This document shows positions 33,701-43,109 of a stretch of 64,000 bases of DNA, piece by piece. A program made the position numbers and the translations under genes. The notes beneath the pieces were generated by a model. That model made no database searches and was not told where the DNA came from. It was given only the letters and a program-made list of their open reading frames with translations. The stretch is from Seminavis robusta. Taxonomy: Eukaryota > Bacillariophyta > Bacillariophyceae > Naviculales > Naviculaceae. The stretch covers positions 1 through 64,000 of the forward strand of contig CAICTM010000081.1 in NCBI GenBank assembly GCA_903772945.1. The letters are read 5' to 3'. How positions within the stretch are numbered: the stretch's first letter is position 1; the number at the start of each line of letters is the position of its first letter.

Positions 33701-34619
33701 CCGCCGAGTCATGTAAAGAACCCCTCGGCCGTTTCCCAATCGGAGAATGCTGCAGTTCGACAGGTATCTCCGACCCCAGTAGCCCCAACAGGTTGAACTG
33801 TAAATTTGAGTACGGCGACAACACTCCCTCCGTGGGTTGCCCATCCATGGGAGCGTCCATGAGTCGACGAAACGGAGATTCGTCGGTTTTGATTGTTTCA
33901 TTGTCGTGATTATGGTTATGATGCGCTGGAGGATGGGATTCTGTTCGTTTCAGTTTCGCAATGATACGAGAAGGGGGAAATCGTTGATCGTCGGATGCAA
34001 CGCGCCTCGGTTGTACCGCGACTTTGGGGCTTGATTTGTGATCTCGAAAGACTACTTGTTCGGTTGGAACCCGATTGTGCTTGTTGTTGTTGTAATTTTT
34101 GTTTTCGATGGTCTGTTGTTTCTTTATTGGATCTGTCATATTGTCGCGTTGCTTAGCTAGCATGTCTGCCATGAGAGACTCGAACCTTCTTCGTTTGGTC
34201 TGCAGTGATTCTTTCTTGGTTTCTGGGGGCCACAGCTTGGGTGACTGTAATAACGCTTCTTGTAAGCGTTTGTCTCGCTTTTTTTGCTGCTCTTGAGAAG
34301 AATCGTTCGAGTTGGAATTGGTGGTTACTGTTTCGATCATGAATGGAGGGTACTTGAACGTCTTCGCCTCTAGCAATGATTGTCGTTTCTCTTCCTTTTT
34401 GGCTCTTCTTTGCTTGGACGATCCTTGTGAGCCTTGATGAGCACGCAACCCACGGGGAGGAGGATTGGCTCGAAAGAACGAAGGGACCTTGGAAGAATCA
34501 TGGTTGGCTGTTGTTCTTTCACTCTCCTCGTGCTGATGCTTATTGTTGGTGTTGTGTCGGTGGTGGTAACGAGGAATCCGTGTGGGTCGTCGCGATGCTC
34601 GCATCGACTCCGCCACCAT
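27747..34619 (-). CDS. very long low-complexity protein, 2290 residues
   Basis: One uninterrupted 6.9 kb exon from an ATG at 34619. The protein is rich in Ser, Pro, Arg, Glu, Gln and Lys, with almost no hydrophobic core, no membrane segment and no domain I recognise. It holds internal repeats: EPSERIR/M units at about residues 456-508, RQEVSGxYDSRNxNSS units at about 808-866, and PPPTRLAS units at about 945-985. A run of more than ten acidic residues lies near residue 355. There are many S-P and R-x-x-S sites, so it could be a phosphorylated cytoskeletal, centrosomal or RNA-granule scaffold; that is a guess. The lack of stops over 2290 codons makes it a real gene. It is divergent from DDX47, with 515 bases between starts. 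Confidence 0.82.
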   Translation of the reverse strand: MVAESMRASRRPTRIPRYHHRHNTNNKHQHEESERTTANHDSSKVPSFFRANPPPRGLRAHQGSQGSSKQRRAKKEEKRQSLLEAKTFKYPPFMIETVTTNSNSNDSSQEQQKKRDKRLQEALLQSPKLWPPETKKESLQTKRRRFESLMADMLAKQRDNMTDPIKKQQTIENKNYNNNKHNRVPTEQVVFRDHKSSPKVAVQPRRVASDDQRFPPSRIIAKLKRTESHPPAHHNHNHDNETIKTDESPFRRLMDAPMDGQPTEGVLSPYSNLQFNLLGLLGSEIPVELQHSPIGKRPRGSLHDSAVERLQSLRQKAKFGLERLDYNSSRRTDARTVTFSDQGGTEKQDAEEKEEEEEEEEPSYSIDLTQTDSDDESAMLDLGQGQAVGRSAARGAQNNMAGQRWEQTVHQIATKITNNSSGMQEGNIRESAQNYILGSSSFLIEEAKKQKRKDQMGREPSERIRMTPTPFGRKIDITEQHREPSERMRISPTDLKMASHNRQLEPSERIRSPSYLESEDEERVKQPQQSANEKSRSATLKRQQRTLTQRAIREQTSSSSISTTDHESAKHHNAKEEPSQRMLSAVFNREQRQLSAGKPKEPREPSVASPATVHSQRNFLSQASQTASIRKPPLRSSEPPGSSPTPQDASLAPTFASPISDLASVRISVNHVNLIKNISVPATQASSTQGTSIAEKNSILADDDANSIMVIHTSSWTDSKDDQVPDVILSVGDDGEVEVRKDTVRRSGVSREGKKPQEKGHGSYSGRNSKNSTESKTSARPILSRKDPDGSAGGRSSRRGGIPSNPFNRTGRQEVSGTYDSRNSNSSHTPRSRQEVSGIYDSRNGNSSRTPRSRQEVGTNDSRNSNSSHKPSSENPRGQDPSIGTSVSDLARIRARIAKTRTEGIEGASRAPDPSVHDPSVHEARAIRDPQGRDPRGPDPPQANSPLPTRLASPPPTRLASPPPTRLASPPPTRLASPQPNPPPPTRLLAFPAKVSSRHQHFRPKQARTIMTTKDAPEQQYSFEIREIKESEDSPTVICLVESEIRDEVSGNESSSGRSRDQGGKKFIETIRKSVDTRLSRIKAKIEERNPSPNRSKKKVSTFVEDMKQGKNLRESLHQLRKSAKQRRREKIRSREKDVHEDEEIIFIDATEASPQASLEEQKISMQQENFPRREEGRRRDESPKKEPDGQTGERLVASHKQHKQLLRPAALSPITLDGILADEQSAESSYTSARSDLMTAPSVFANVVGTEIQCCDDGSELTASYEGWSSKKPSTPRTKGDADRKKGPPVTEAMPSPCTRRRNSLSAHEEGYTSNGPQKSGTGENLREDAEKGLVPPKAKTNKSGTEVADAAGRESTQTNEKDQYIGLPKQISTLLQSVGNHLVPSVPNGFLGMSKASFSPSKPTRPSLKDHDFADDVMAITESMAQQLGSTFITSERVAERQLQSMEIEAKVDEEAKMETGEEARQPSSEEQKAEVKKDTDQEDDRGGKEDVNFRDLKQQFSDLSEAVGTKFSQALVPDKGLWQSYCMPQTACLPKSEPKESKMPKMDIVSSSPIIAGFLKRRDRSLQKPDLQQKPDGKPKEKHGSVPPLSPSSHHFSESSINRSQIMSELTTTSDGQRRFHGKMFSPGNAAESTSDEPQVLSHKSTAAASDVSSEMQRKKALFGRLVSPLTLPTEIQQAPGKATPVNLNKGSPSNGMEVAKKERKKSKAKEPKHQQGKPTPQFPPLLVRRSMLDETSSNCATSETEGRPSYEDSDSSAFSKSGVSSISTRHPIPLSDGISSLGDSTQTETGTSFMTSFFMKDTIMHKMSSVSESDTGDSFEPTPTYPSQSYEPSSSSPPPSEEHRKLDPPCGGRVNPPGSKLERNGHLNPHAARLVATPSPLTQHMSQSEAGPYDSEQHYSDMSYSVDSPGDCSSSSYYFNEKVQGPRPSAPVPTAREQREPTENESTHGNPLKKLLSRPRVPRRIPREISTSSSAEDDSRYRRPRTPEPVVSARQHNGYPGYPSYPTSDHLFPAEPIPRRPDASERQIGRHQDEFLDEELTRLQSCFDAACGADPPGMLDDNRTSLEPALRSVSRFNNGGISRANFSSNGGTSMGNIDNLVLESLGIPNKMDQLRMSLTFSPGNSFAPTLTPHRSPSPSLAANRAAATLLQKYQALEDEARKKGRKSRPVEDDNNTMISSVSERSASTVTYSTLDDAGASNFEEDKELGRSLNNANTMETDRAYARGSRNRPTTPQTLRAFRSKSWKLDDDDTGNSIMASDSGVAPSAKDSKSGKESSSPSSFTYG
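31685..31790. repeat. in-frame tandem repeat encoding PPPTRLAS
   Basis: A 24-base unit (GGGGAAGCCAATCGGGTTGG plus a GTGGT-like joint, on the + strand) is repeated four to five times and keeps the frame of the long protein. The two central copies are nearly identical. Confidence 0.75.
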
Positions 34620-35134
34620 GATGTTCCCAAGACAGAGATGATGGTCTACTTGGCTTTAGTAGTAGTGTTGTCCCCCAGCCAACACGGATGATTGACTGTC
34701 TCTCTCGAGAGGTTTTGCTACTGTAGCTAGCTTGGTATGCATAGAGTGCTGTGGAAGCAGACACCAAGACCAACAGCATGGACGTCGGTGGCATGGACAA
34801 GTGAAGTGCTAAAAACCAAAAAGCGAGTGGAGCGTTGGAGACACTTCCTCTGGCTTGTGCGTGGGAGATTTAGACGTTGCTTTCGCCGATCTCATCACAA
34901 CGGTCCGTGTGGTCTGGCCGTGATCCGTCTTAGTCCCTCTTTTATTCGCGACTGACCTGACACCACGAAACATTCTCTCGCTTCATTTTTTCTTTCTTCT
35001 TCCTTGCTTTCTTGGTCCCTCCCACAGATACCCGTAGGTGAGAAAGCAGCGGCATCCACAGCACAGAAGGAACAATCTCCAACAAGATAATAGTCCAACA
35101 AGGAAGGCATAATCTGAACAGTTAGTTTTCCAGG
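34620..35134. promoter_or_regulatory. bidirectional promoter region
   Basis: These 515 bases separate the divergent starts of the 2290-residue protein gene and DDX47. They include a T/C-rich stretch at about 34983-35020 upstream of the helicase. No specific site is claimed. Confidence 0.4.
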
Positions 35135-37296
35135 ATGCCCAAAGTAGACGAGGAACCAGTGCCTGCTGCCTCAGACGGGGAGAATGAAACGGCCAAGAAA
35201 ATGAACAAGAACCAAAAGAAGAAAAAGAAAAAGAGGGACAAGAAAAAAGCGGAAAAGCTTCAAACGAAGGACGACCAAGGAAAATCGAAAGATAGTGTTG
35301 TCACAAAGCAAGAAGAAATTGCGGCAAAGGAAGCCAAGGAAGAATCCAAGGCGGACAAGACGGACAGCTCCGAAAATGAAAAAATGGACCCAATGGAAGT
35401 CTCCCACGGAAAACTAGAGCCAACAGAAGAAGTGGCTGATGGCAAAGAGGAGAAAATGGACTCCAAGGAAAACAAAAAGCAGAAACCAGAAGCAGAGGCT
35501 AAGGATGAGTCGGACAATGAGGAAACCAAGGAAGAAGCAGAGGTCGAGGGTTCCGCTGTGTTGACGGAAACCACATTTTCATCTCTGGGAGTGTGCGAAC
35601 CGCTGGTCAAAGCATGCAACATTTCTGGGTGGAAAACGGCAACTCGCATCCAAGAGGAAGTCTTACCATATGCCTTGAAGGGACGGGATGTTATTGGGTT
35701 GGCTGAAACAGGAAGTGGAAAGACAGGTAGGTTTTGGTGAATGGGATTTTGGGGATTGTACCAATGAGTTATCTTTCTAACGATGCGTCTGGGTAATTGC
35801 TTCTGTCTATCTATCGGATGCTGGATATCTGTCTGGTGGATTATTATTCTCGACTGTACTTTTGCATCGATTCTTCTCCAAATTTATCACCCCCACCCAA
35901 CAACTCGCAACCTGCCAGGCGCCTTTTGTCTCCCTTTATTGCAAGACCTTCTCGACAATCCCATTCGTGGAGCTGTCTTTGGTCTCATCTTAACACCCAC
36001 GAGGGAGCTGGCTTTTCAGATCCATCAAGTTTTGCAAGCTTTGTCAGGAACCATTGGTGCGACGAGTCTCTGCATTGTGGGTGGTGTCGATAAGACTTCC
36101 CAGAGCATTGCCTTGGCACGGGCACCTCATGTTATTATTGCTACTCCGGGACGTTTGATTGATCATCTGGAGAATACAAAAGGATTTCATTTGCGCAAAC
36201 TGCGATATCTAGTATTGGATGAGGCAGATCGGATGCTCTCGTTGGATTTTGAGGAAGAACTGAACAAAATTCTAGATGTCATTCCTGAGGACCGTCGGAC
36301 CCTTCTCTTTTCAGCCACCATGACGTCCAAGGTGCAAAAACTCCAACGCGCATCACTGACAAATCCTGTCAAGTTGGAAGTCAGCACGAAATTCCAAACA
36401 CCGAAACAACTGCTACAGAGCTATCTCTTTATCCCTGCCAAGTACAAGGACTGCTACTTGACATGGTTGATTCACGAACATGCTGGAAAGTCTATCCTTG
36501 TGTTTGGAGCAACGTGCAACAATGTGGAACGATTGGCACTCATGCTACGTAACTTGGGATTCGCCGCCATTTGCTTGCACGGGCAAATGACGCAACCAAA
36601 ACGGTTGGGAGCTCTTCAAAAGTTCCAGTCCGGTGATCGCGAGATTCTAATCTGTACCGATGTGGCTAGTAGAGGTTTGGATATTCCTTCTGTGGATGTG
36701 GTCATTGTAAGTGGCCTTGTGTGTACTTTTGTATCGACGAACCATTGTTGTTTGTCCGCACTGTGTATTTTTCATTGTTTGACTCACCACCGTTCTTTCT
36801 CACGACCGCCGTTGCCATCTATACTCCAATTTCTTTCTAGAACTTTGACTTGCCAGGTCACGGCAAAGACTACATTCACAGAGTCGGCCGAACAGCCAGG
36901 GCAGGACGATCCGGAAAAGCCATTGCCTTGGTCACTCAGTACGATGTGGAAGTCTACATGAGACTGGAAGCTCTGCTGGGTCGCAAGCTGGCTGAATACA
37001 AACTCGACGAAGAGACCGTGTTGGTGCTGTTGGAACGAGTCAACGAAGCCCAACGCATGGCTACGCGAGAACTAAAAGAACAATTGGCATCCCGCAAGGA
37101 CAGTGGTGGACGTCGCAAGCATCGACGCAGCAGTGATGACGACGTGGATGGTGGCGAAGAAAATGGATTGCAGGGTATTATTGAAAAGGAACTCCGAAAG
37201 GGCTATGCCGGAGGCAGTGGGGGACGAGGTGGAGCTCTGCCCAACCAACGCGGATATTCTGGCAAGGGTGGTGGTAAGAAGAAGCAACGAAGATAG
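35135..37296 (+). CDS. DDX47: DEAD-box RNA helicase DDX47/Rrp3
   Basis: Three exons, 35135-35726, 35919-36706 and 36841-37296, with GTAGGT/CAG and GTAAGT/TAG borders, giving 611 residues. A Lys/Glu-rich tail of about 145 residues precedes the Q motif ([14 protein letters not shown] with the downstream Gln in TRIQEE). Then come AETGSGKT (motif I, split by intron 1), [17 protein letters not shown] in [25 protein letters not shown] and [10 protein letters not shown]. The C-terminal block [19 protein letters not shown] and [17 protein letters not shown] is typical of DDX47/Rrp3, which works in 18S rRNA processing in the nucleolus. The tail ends in Gly-rich and basic residues. Confidence 0.95.
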
Positions 37297-37453
37297 CATT
37301 TGAGATTTTTATAGAGGCATGTATGATGTAACTGTAGATCTTGCTTTGCTTTGACGCCGTCGTTTCGATTTCGTTGGGAATTATGTATTTTCACGTTGTT
37401 GATTGCATAGCATGTTGTCGTCATTGTCTTGGATGGAAGGATGGCATGTAGAA

Positions 37454-38299
37454 TTATGCATTTTCTTCTTCGTCTTTGTCCAGGAAGGACCCAGCAACGG
37501 AAGCTATCATGAGGATACCCAAAGCTGGCTGTACCAGTGGCTGGAATTGTTCTGCGAAATCCCACATTGGAAGAAGAATTCAACTTGAGGCACAAGGAAC
37601 ATCTCAAGTACAAAAAGGCAAGACACACAAGCACAAACAGTACTTACGATTAAATGCAATTTGCACCGTGTCATCCTTCAAAATATAGGAACAGAAAATT
37701 CCCGCCAAAAACCAGAGCAAAAAGGCAAATACTATAAAAAAGTCCACCGTGACAATCGTCGACACAACTTTTCGAAGGGTATCTGGGAGGGAAAACTCGC
37801 CATCTTCCTCTCCGGTCGAGACGGCGCTGGTGTCTTCCAGTGCCTGCATTTCCTTGGCATCCTCTAGTAACCGTAGCAACGAATCGTCGGTCCCGCCAGA
37901 GGATGATGCCGGTTGCTGCGAGCCCGCCATCGAAGTTGATTCGAGACTAGTTGTGGTTCTTGGTGCCGGTCCTCCACCACCCACCAAATTTCGCACGTCT
38001 TGCACTTGCAACTGAACCGGACCATCCTCTCGTGGCTTGACTTCAGGAGGAGCAGATTCTTCCACATCTTGTTCTTCTACTGTTTCCTTTCGTTTCACTC
38101 GTTTTCTCCGTCGTTTGGGAGCGTCTCCTTCCGCGTTATCACCACTCAACAGGAGACTTGTGGTGGATTGTCGTTGAAAAAGGGCATTGTGTTTTGCCGC
38201 TGGACTTTTCGAAAAAGGTCGCACGGACGGTGCAAATGCAGATGCCGTGCCCAAAAGCAGCAATACCAGCATGTGTCGGATAATCGAGTCTCTCGTCAT
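37454..38299 (-). CDS. plastid-targeted membrane protein, unknown function
   Basis: Two exons, 38299-37648 and 37551-37454, joined through a GTAAGT-CAG intron of 96 nt (phase 1), giving 249 residues. The start is a signal peptide (MLVLLLLGTASAFAPSVRPF) with a perfect ASAFAP motif, the marker for import across four plastid membranes in diatoms, followed by a Ser/Lys/Arg-rich transit part. The middle is basic, then Ser/Gly-rich. One membrane helix lies at about 188-210 (VDFFIVFAFLLWFLAGIF). A second short one, ALGILMIASVAGSFL, is carried by the small last exon, before DKDEEENA. It would sit in the thylakoid or inner envelope. No family is recognised. Its 3' end faces that of DDX47, with 157 bases between. 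Confidence 0.82.
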
Positions 38300-38589
38300 G
38301 GTTGGAATGGAATATTATAACTAATGATGAGATGGTTGAAACCACAAATGAGAAAGTCAAGACTTAGTGGTGATCAGCTTGGGACTTGGGAGAGGATGCT
38401 TGGACGAGGCCTTGACACCAAGCACTCAAGATTTGGTGTTGAGGCACCAAAGATCCAACTGACGTCACCTTTGCGGAGAGGACATTCAAAATACTGTCAG
38501 GGTTAAAGCTATTTCACCACGGCCACCCCGAAAGGTACATCGCACAACAGCAACCAACAACAAACAACAACAACAGTCACACAAGCACC
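38300..38589. promoter_or_regulatory. bidirectional promoter region
   Basis: These 290 bases lie between the divergent plastid protein and cyclin genes. An AACAACAA-rich leader precedes the cyclin ATG at 38590. Confidence 0.4.
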
Positions 38590-39729
38590 ATGACCTCTGC
38601 GGCTCTCAAGAATTTCGATGTGTCTCAGTTGCCCTCTGTCAAGGCCGGCATGACCGCCAAGGAAGAGACGATTCGTCGGAGAAAGACGTGTCGATTCATT
38701 GAAGAAGCCGGGCGAATCCTCAAGCTTCCGCGAGTCGCCAATGCGACGGCCATGGTCTTTTTCCACCGCTTTTATGCCAAGCACTCGTTTATGGAACACG
38801 ATCGATTCGAAGTGGCAGTGGCCAGTATCTTGTTGGCCGCCAAGACCGAAGAGGCACCCAAAAAGCTCAACGAGATTGTCGCAAAATGCTTGGAATTGAA
38901 ATCTACCGGAGTTTCGAATGGTGCGTTGTGTTGTGTATGAATAATCCAACAAGTTCCTTTGACGGCGTCATGCTCATTATTTGCCCGTTTTTTCTTTGTG
39001 TTTTGCATTCCTAAATCATCGCTCAACAACAACAATCAACTCACTCCCATATATACTACTACTTACATAGCTGGCAAAGGCGCAGGACCCGTGATAGACC
39101 CGAAAAGCGAAGAATTTGCCAAACGCAAAGAACGCATTTTATTGTTGGAACGTGTCGTGCTGCATACCATTGGCTTTGAATTGAGCATTGATCATCCCTA
39201 CAAGTTTCTCGTGGAAATTATCAAGAAACTCACGCACACACGCCAGCTCGAATACAAAAATCCACAATCTTCTTCCAAAACTAGCAGTATGAACAATATG
39301 CTCAACGATTTGGTCAAATATTCCATGTGTTTTGCCAACGATTCCGTACACACATCCCTCTGTCTCCAATTCTCGCCGCAGTTGATTGCCACGGCATGTG
39401 TCTATTTGGCCGGTCATTTTGCCAATGTCCAACCGACCAACAATAAGAAAACATGGTTGGAAGTACTGGCATGTCCTCCCAATCAAGCCGAAGCCGTAAG
39501 TTCGATTTGTGGACAAATTATTGAATTGATTGTCGATCGACGGGGGACAGATGTCGATGCATTCAAAGAGATTCGGGCCAATTTAGGGCGGTTGAAAGGA
39601 GTCGAAGGGGCTACTAGAACACCATCAGCAGCGAATACTCCAACGAAAGCTGCTCCGCCAACACCCAAACAGCCTCCACGGGGACCGCCTGCGGACGAGT
39701 CGGCATCGAAACGACAACGGACATCCTGA
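38590..39729 (+). CDS. cyclin K/T-like transcriptional cyclin
   Basis: Two exons, 38590-38920 and 39071-39729 (intron 150 nt, phase 1, with a weak GTGCGT donor and a TAG acceptor), giving 329 residues. The first cyclin box carries EETIRRRKTCRFIEEAGRIL, then ATAMVFFHRFYAKHSF and ASILLAAKTEEAPKKL, in the order of cyclins K, T and L. The second box follows (LLLERVVLHTIGFELSIDHPY, then ATACVYLAGHFA). The tail is Pro/Thr-rich with a basic end (SKRQRTS). Such cyclins pair with CDK9 or CDK12-type kinases that phosphorylate the RNA polymerase II tail. K, T and L cannot be told apart by eye. Confidence 0.88.
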
Positions 39730-41308
39730 GAATGATTGAATCGATTCGATTCGATTCTGATTCATTCCATCGGTGGACGACAACCTTGCACATGGCCCAA
39801 GAGGATGTGGTTGCTGTTCGAGACTGCAGTGTAACAATTACATGTATAGCTAGAATGCTCTCAGCAACATGGTCTTTGATTGAATCATTCAATACTGCCG
39901 GTACCGTACCGGTACGGTAGAGTAGCTAGCTAGTAGAGTAGTCAGAGATACCGGTGCAACGAGAAAGATCCGAGAAAACTACAACCAGCTCCCTGTTATA
40001 AACAAGCAGACTGGAATTGTTTGCGCAATCTATAAATACAACTAAAGAATACTATTCATAAAGTTTTCTGTCCGTCGTAGAAGCCTGTTACATTATGGGG
40101 AAACAACTTCAGTACGTGGTATGTTATTACCCTTTGTGCCCCTTGGTGTTGGAGGTTGTGTTGCAGACACCACAATACAATTATCCATTTATCCCAGTCT
40201 AGTCTAGTCTAGCGGGGATATTTATATCTATTGTCTAGCTAGTTACATACATGGGGAGTTTAACTGATCTATATGGTCACCCCCTTCACTATATCCAAGC
40301 AAGTTGAATCGAATCAATCCCAGAAATACCTGGAGAAAGATCACTTCTTTGATACAGCCCAATAAAGTAAACCAAAACTATTACATTTTACTAGAAGTGT
40401 GCTGCAGTGTTACTAGCAACCAACACTGTATCAATTAAAGAAGTTCATCTCGCCCATGGGATATTGACTATTGAGTCCAATGCTATAAGGTAACCAGTAC
40501 CAGTACAACCAACGGTTCAAACAGCTAAGGGCTCTGGCCTCACTGTGAGAGCTATCCCAACAGCTTGCTTTCCAGGCAAAATCCCACAAGGGAATGGTGA
40601 GCGAAATCATGCCTCACCACACTGACAACACGGAGGATTGAACGATCCATTTCCAGTCTACCGTATTGGAGAAGGATCAAAGCTTACTGCAAGACAGAGC
40701 GTCAAAAGCTACACTATCTACATGCTTGAACCGTCTCCATGGAGCAGAAACTGATTGAGATGCGACCAGTTGAGTTGGAGTCGAGTCAGAAAGTGAGCGC
40801 AAGAACGCCCAGCTCACAGGAGTGAGCGAACAGAGCAACGCAGCAAGCTCACAGGAGCGAGCGTGCACTGTGCTATTTTAATTTAATAGCACCAGGTTAC
40901 TCGAGTACTCGAGTATTCTTTTGGGGCTTATTTAGCCATATTAATTAAGATATTGATATTTGGGCTTATTGCATCCTCCCCCATAATTATTCATAATGCA
41001 CTGTGCTATTAATAGCAAAAGCTTTTTCTTTTGGGGCTTATTTAGCCTTATTAAGATATTGATATTGCGGATTGCGGATTGCGGAGGGGTCATCAAGACT
41101 CTGCCCTATTACTGCACTGCGGAACTCGGCCATTATCGTACGACTGCTACTATTTAATAGTAGGCAGTGCCGATACCGGTACGGAAAACAACTATCATAC
41201 AAGAGTGGTCTACGGCGCTGCCACTACAAGCGTCAACAAGAACCACAGCAACCGCTACTCTTCCCGGGTTCATCAAGAGTTCAGCCTGCTGCCACATGGT
41301 ACCTGACC
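39730..41308. other. 1.6 kb AT-rich intergenic region
   Basis: No coding frame worth reporting. The stretch holds the ACCGGTACCGTACCGG cluster at 39896-39915, a TAGTCTAGTCTAG run at about 40197-40213, and a tandem pair of AT-rich blocks at 40865-41068. It separates the cyclin and glycosyltransferase-like genes, both on the + strand. Confidence 0.5.
40865..41068. repeat. degenerate AT-rich tandem duplication
   Basis: Two copies in the same order and orientation start at 40865 and 40998 (offset 133). Each has GCACTGTGCTATT, then AATAGCA, then TTCTTTTGGGGCTTATTTAG, then TTAAGATATTGATATT. The second copy is shorter. GATTGCG is then repeated at 41068-41084. Confidence 0.8.
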
Positions 41309-42712
41309 ATGAAGGCATTTGATTCTACTGTTTCATCTCCACCACAAACCCCTACAGGACAACGGCGGACTTATTTCACGGTCTGTTTCCTTCTCGTGCT
41401 CACCGTTGCCTTCTTCCCATCCAAGATCATCCAGAGTGTTGAGCAGAAGGAGCTCAAGAAGGAAACCAATACCACTGGAACCCCTGGGGTTGGGAATAGC
41501 TCCGTTGCTGTTGTTCAGGATGATCCAGTTATAAGCGTTACTGCTGATGCTGCTACTTCCAATAGTCCCGACGCTACTTCTGCCACCGCTCAGGAAGCAG
41601 CAGTCCCTGTAGCTACAGTAGCCGATCGGCCGAAAGCCCATGCTGCTCAGGATGCAGATACTGGGGCTTCCCCAGCTGCAACTCCCAATTTTCCTGATGC
41701 CACTTCTGCCACTCCTGATGAAACAGCCATTGCCGAACAGACGACAGAAGAAGCGCCGGCCACTGAGGCTCCTAAGGCGGCCACTCTCTCAGATACCCGA
41801 GCTCCCGTCATTCCAGGGTCCATTTCCATGGTCACTAGTTTGTGGGCTCAGCCTCCCGAGCAAGAGGTCAGTCCACATCGGCGAGAGATTGAAGCGTCCC
41901 TTCTGAACAACATGAACAATCCACATCTTCATCAAATTGTCATCATCCTCGATGGCTCCAACGTCAATGCCAGTTGTGCACATTTCAAAGCCAGAATGGA
42001 ACAAGTGGAAGCAGACTACAATAAATTTGGGGGAACAGACACTAGCAGCCCCGAGTACCAAAACCGATTAAAGCCAATTCTCACGTGTGTCGACCGGACA
42101 CTCGGACAACCCAATTATTTCGACATGTTCTCCTATGCCGCCGATCCCACCATTGTCACGGGTGATGTTGTCATTTTGGAGAACGCGGACCATGCATTTG
42201 ATCACACGGTGCAATATGCCGGCCAAATCAAGGATAATGTCATTATGACATTGTCATCCTGGGGATTCGACGCCAGCAAGGAGAACATCCCATCGCCCAC
42301 CAAGGAACACATGCAGTTTATTCATGGATGGGACCTGGATGGCATGGTGGGTGATCTACGGCGACGCTGCAAGTGGGCCTCCAAGTCGTGGGATGGATAT
42401 GTCTTTCACCGCAAAATCATGCAAGGTCGACTGGACCCATCCTTGTTTCAACGCAACAATGTGTTCTTCCTGATGAATCAATATAGAGCCGAGTGGGCTG
42501 CCCTGGCGGCCCTCAAGAGCAACTTTCCCGAAGCAAGCTTTTCCAATGGTTGTACCGTGATACAAACATGGCACATGCACGGCTTTCCCAAGATGCATGG
42601 AAACAGTAGCACGGTTATGGAACCATTTGATATGGGATCTGGTCCCGATTATGGTGCGTATCTGGAGCCGGTTCCTTTCAAAAAGCATATTTGGAGGCTT
42701 ATTAAGAAGTAA
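41309..42712 (+). CDS. type II membrane glycosyltransferase-like protein
   Basis: A single exon of 467 residues; the start is the first ATG of the frame. A single membrane anchor lies at residues 21-37 after a short cytosolic tail, the layout of Golgi glycosyltransferases. A low-complexity stem of about 130 residues rich in Ala, Thr and Pro follows and contains two copies of PDATSAT. The catalytic-like domain starts at about residue 175 with SISMVTSLWAQ and EIEASLLNNMNNPHLHQIVIILDG. It continues with NYFDMFSYAADPT, VVILENADHAFDHTV and SWDGYVFHR, which recall a group of algal and viral-type GT-like proteins that read Y-x-D-x-F and N-A-D-x-x-F-D. The GT call is from these patterns only. There is no donor or acceptor evidence. 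Confidence 0.7.
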   Translation: MKAFDSTVSSPPQTPTGQRRTYFTVCFLLVLTVAFFPSKIIQSVEQKELKKETNTTGTPGVGNSSVAVVQDDPVISVTADAATSNSPDATSATAQEAAVPVATVADRPKAHAAQDADTGASPAATPNFPDATSATPDETAIAEQTTEEAPATEAPKAATLSDTRAPVIPGSISMVTSLWAQPPEQEVSPHRREIEASLLNNMNNPHLHQIVIILDGSNVNASCAHFKARMEQVEADYNKFGGTDTSSPEYQNRLKPILTCVDRTLGQPNYFDMFSYAADPTIVTGDVVILENADHAFDHTVQYAGQIKDNVIMTLSSWGFDASKENIPSPTKEHMQFIHGWDLDGMVGDLRRRCKWASKSWDGYVFHRKIMQGRLDPSLFQRNNVFFLMNQYRAEWAALAALKSNFPEASFSNGCTVIQTWHMHGFPKMHGNSSTVMEPFDMGSGPDYGAYLEPVPFKKHIWRLIKK

Positions 42713-43109
42713 GTGATGCAGGCAATAATAACTGCAGATTCTAGCCAGACACCGTTTTCCAATTGCTACCATCATGATGTCTTGAAGTAGATCTACTAGT
42801 ATGTTCTGTTTTCCGCAATCGCACTCGAGGGTCGTTTCTGTTCTGGAGACTGATTGGAGCCTGGAGTGCAGCCCTACCGGGGGTAGCCTGGCGTGTGTGT
42901 CGGGGTGGACGTATTCGCAGTCTTTTGTCAAGAGTGAGTCACTCTTGCTGCTGTGGCGAAAAGATGCTACCATACCAATTGAAATCATGATGGTTGGAAG
43001 CAGCGATTTTTCGTGGAAATCGTCCACCCCATAAGAGGACGGTATGAGTTGCCATGCTCCATCGAGCGTTGCTTCGCGCCTTTGTCCAAAGCCTCAAGCA
43101 ATCAGTCCA
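42713..43109. other. convergent intergenic, no gene seen
   Basis: About 400 bases between the glycosyltransferase-like gene and the LRAT-like pseudogene. Nothing is recognised. Confidence 0.45.

Noticed and set aside
28000-34600. Many plus-strand frames of 60-224 codons opposite the long minus-strand protein
   Set aside because: They are antisense shadows of the 2290-codon frame and have no independent features.
40500-40650. Possible tRNA or small RNA in the AT-rich gap
   Set aside because: No cloverleaf or B-box could be built by eye. No tRNA gene is seen anywhere in the window.
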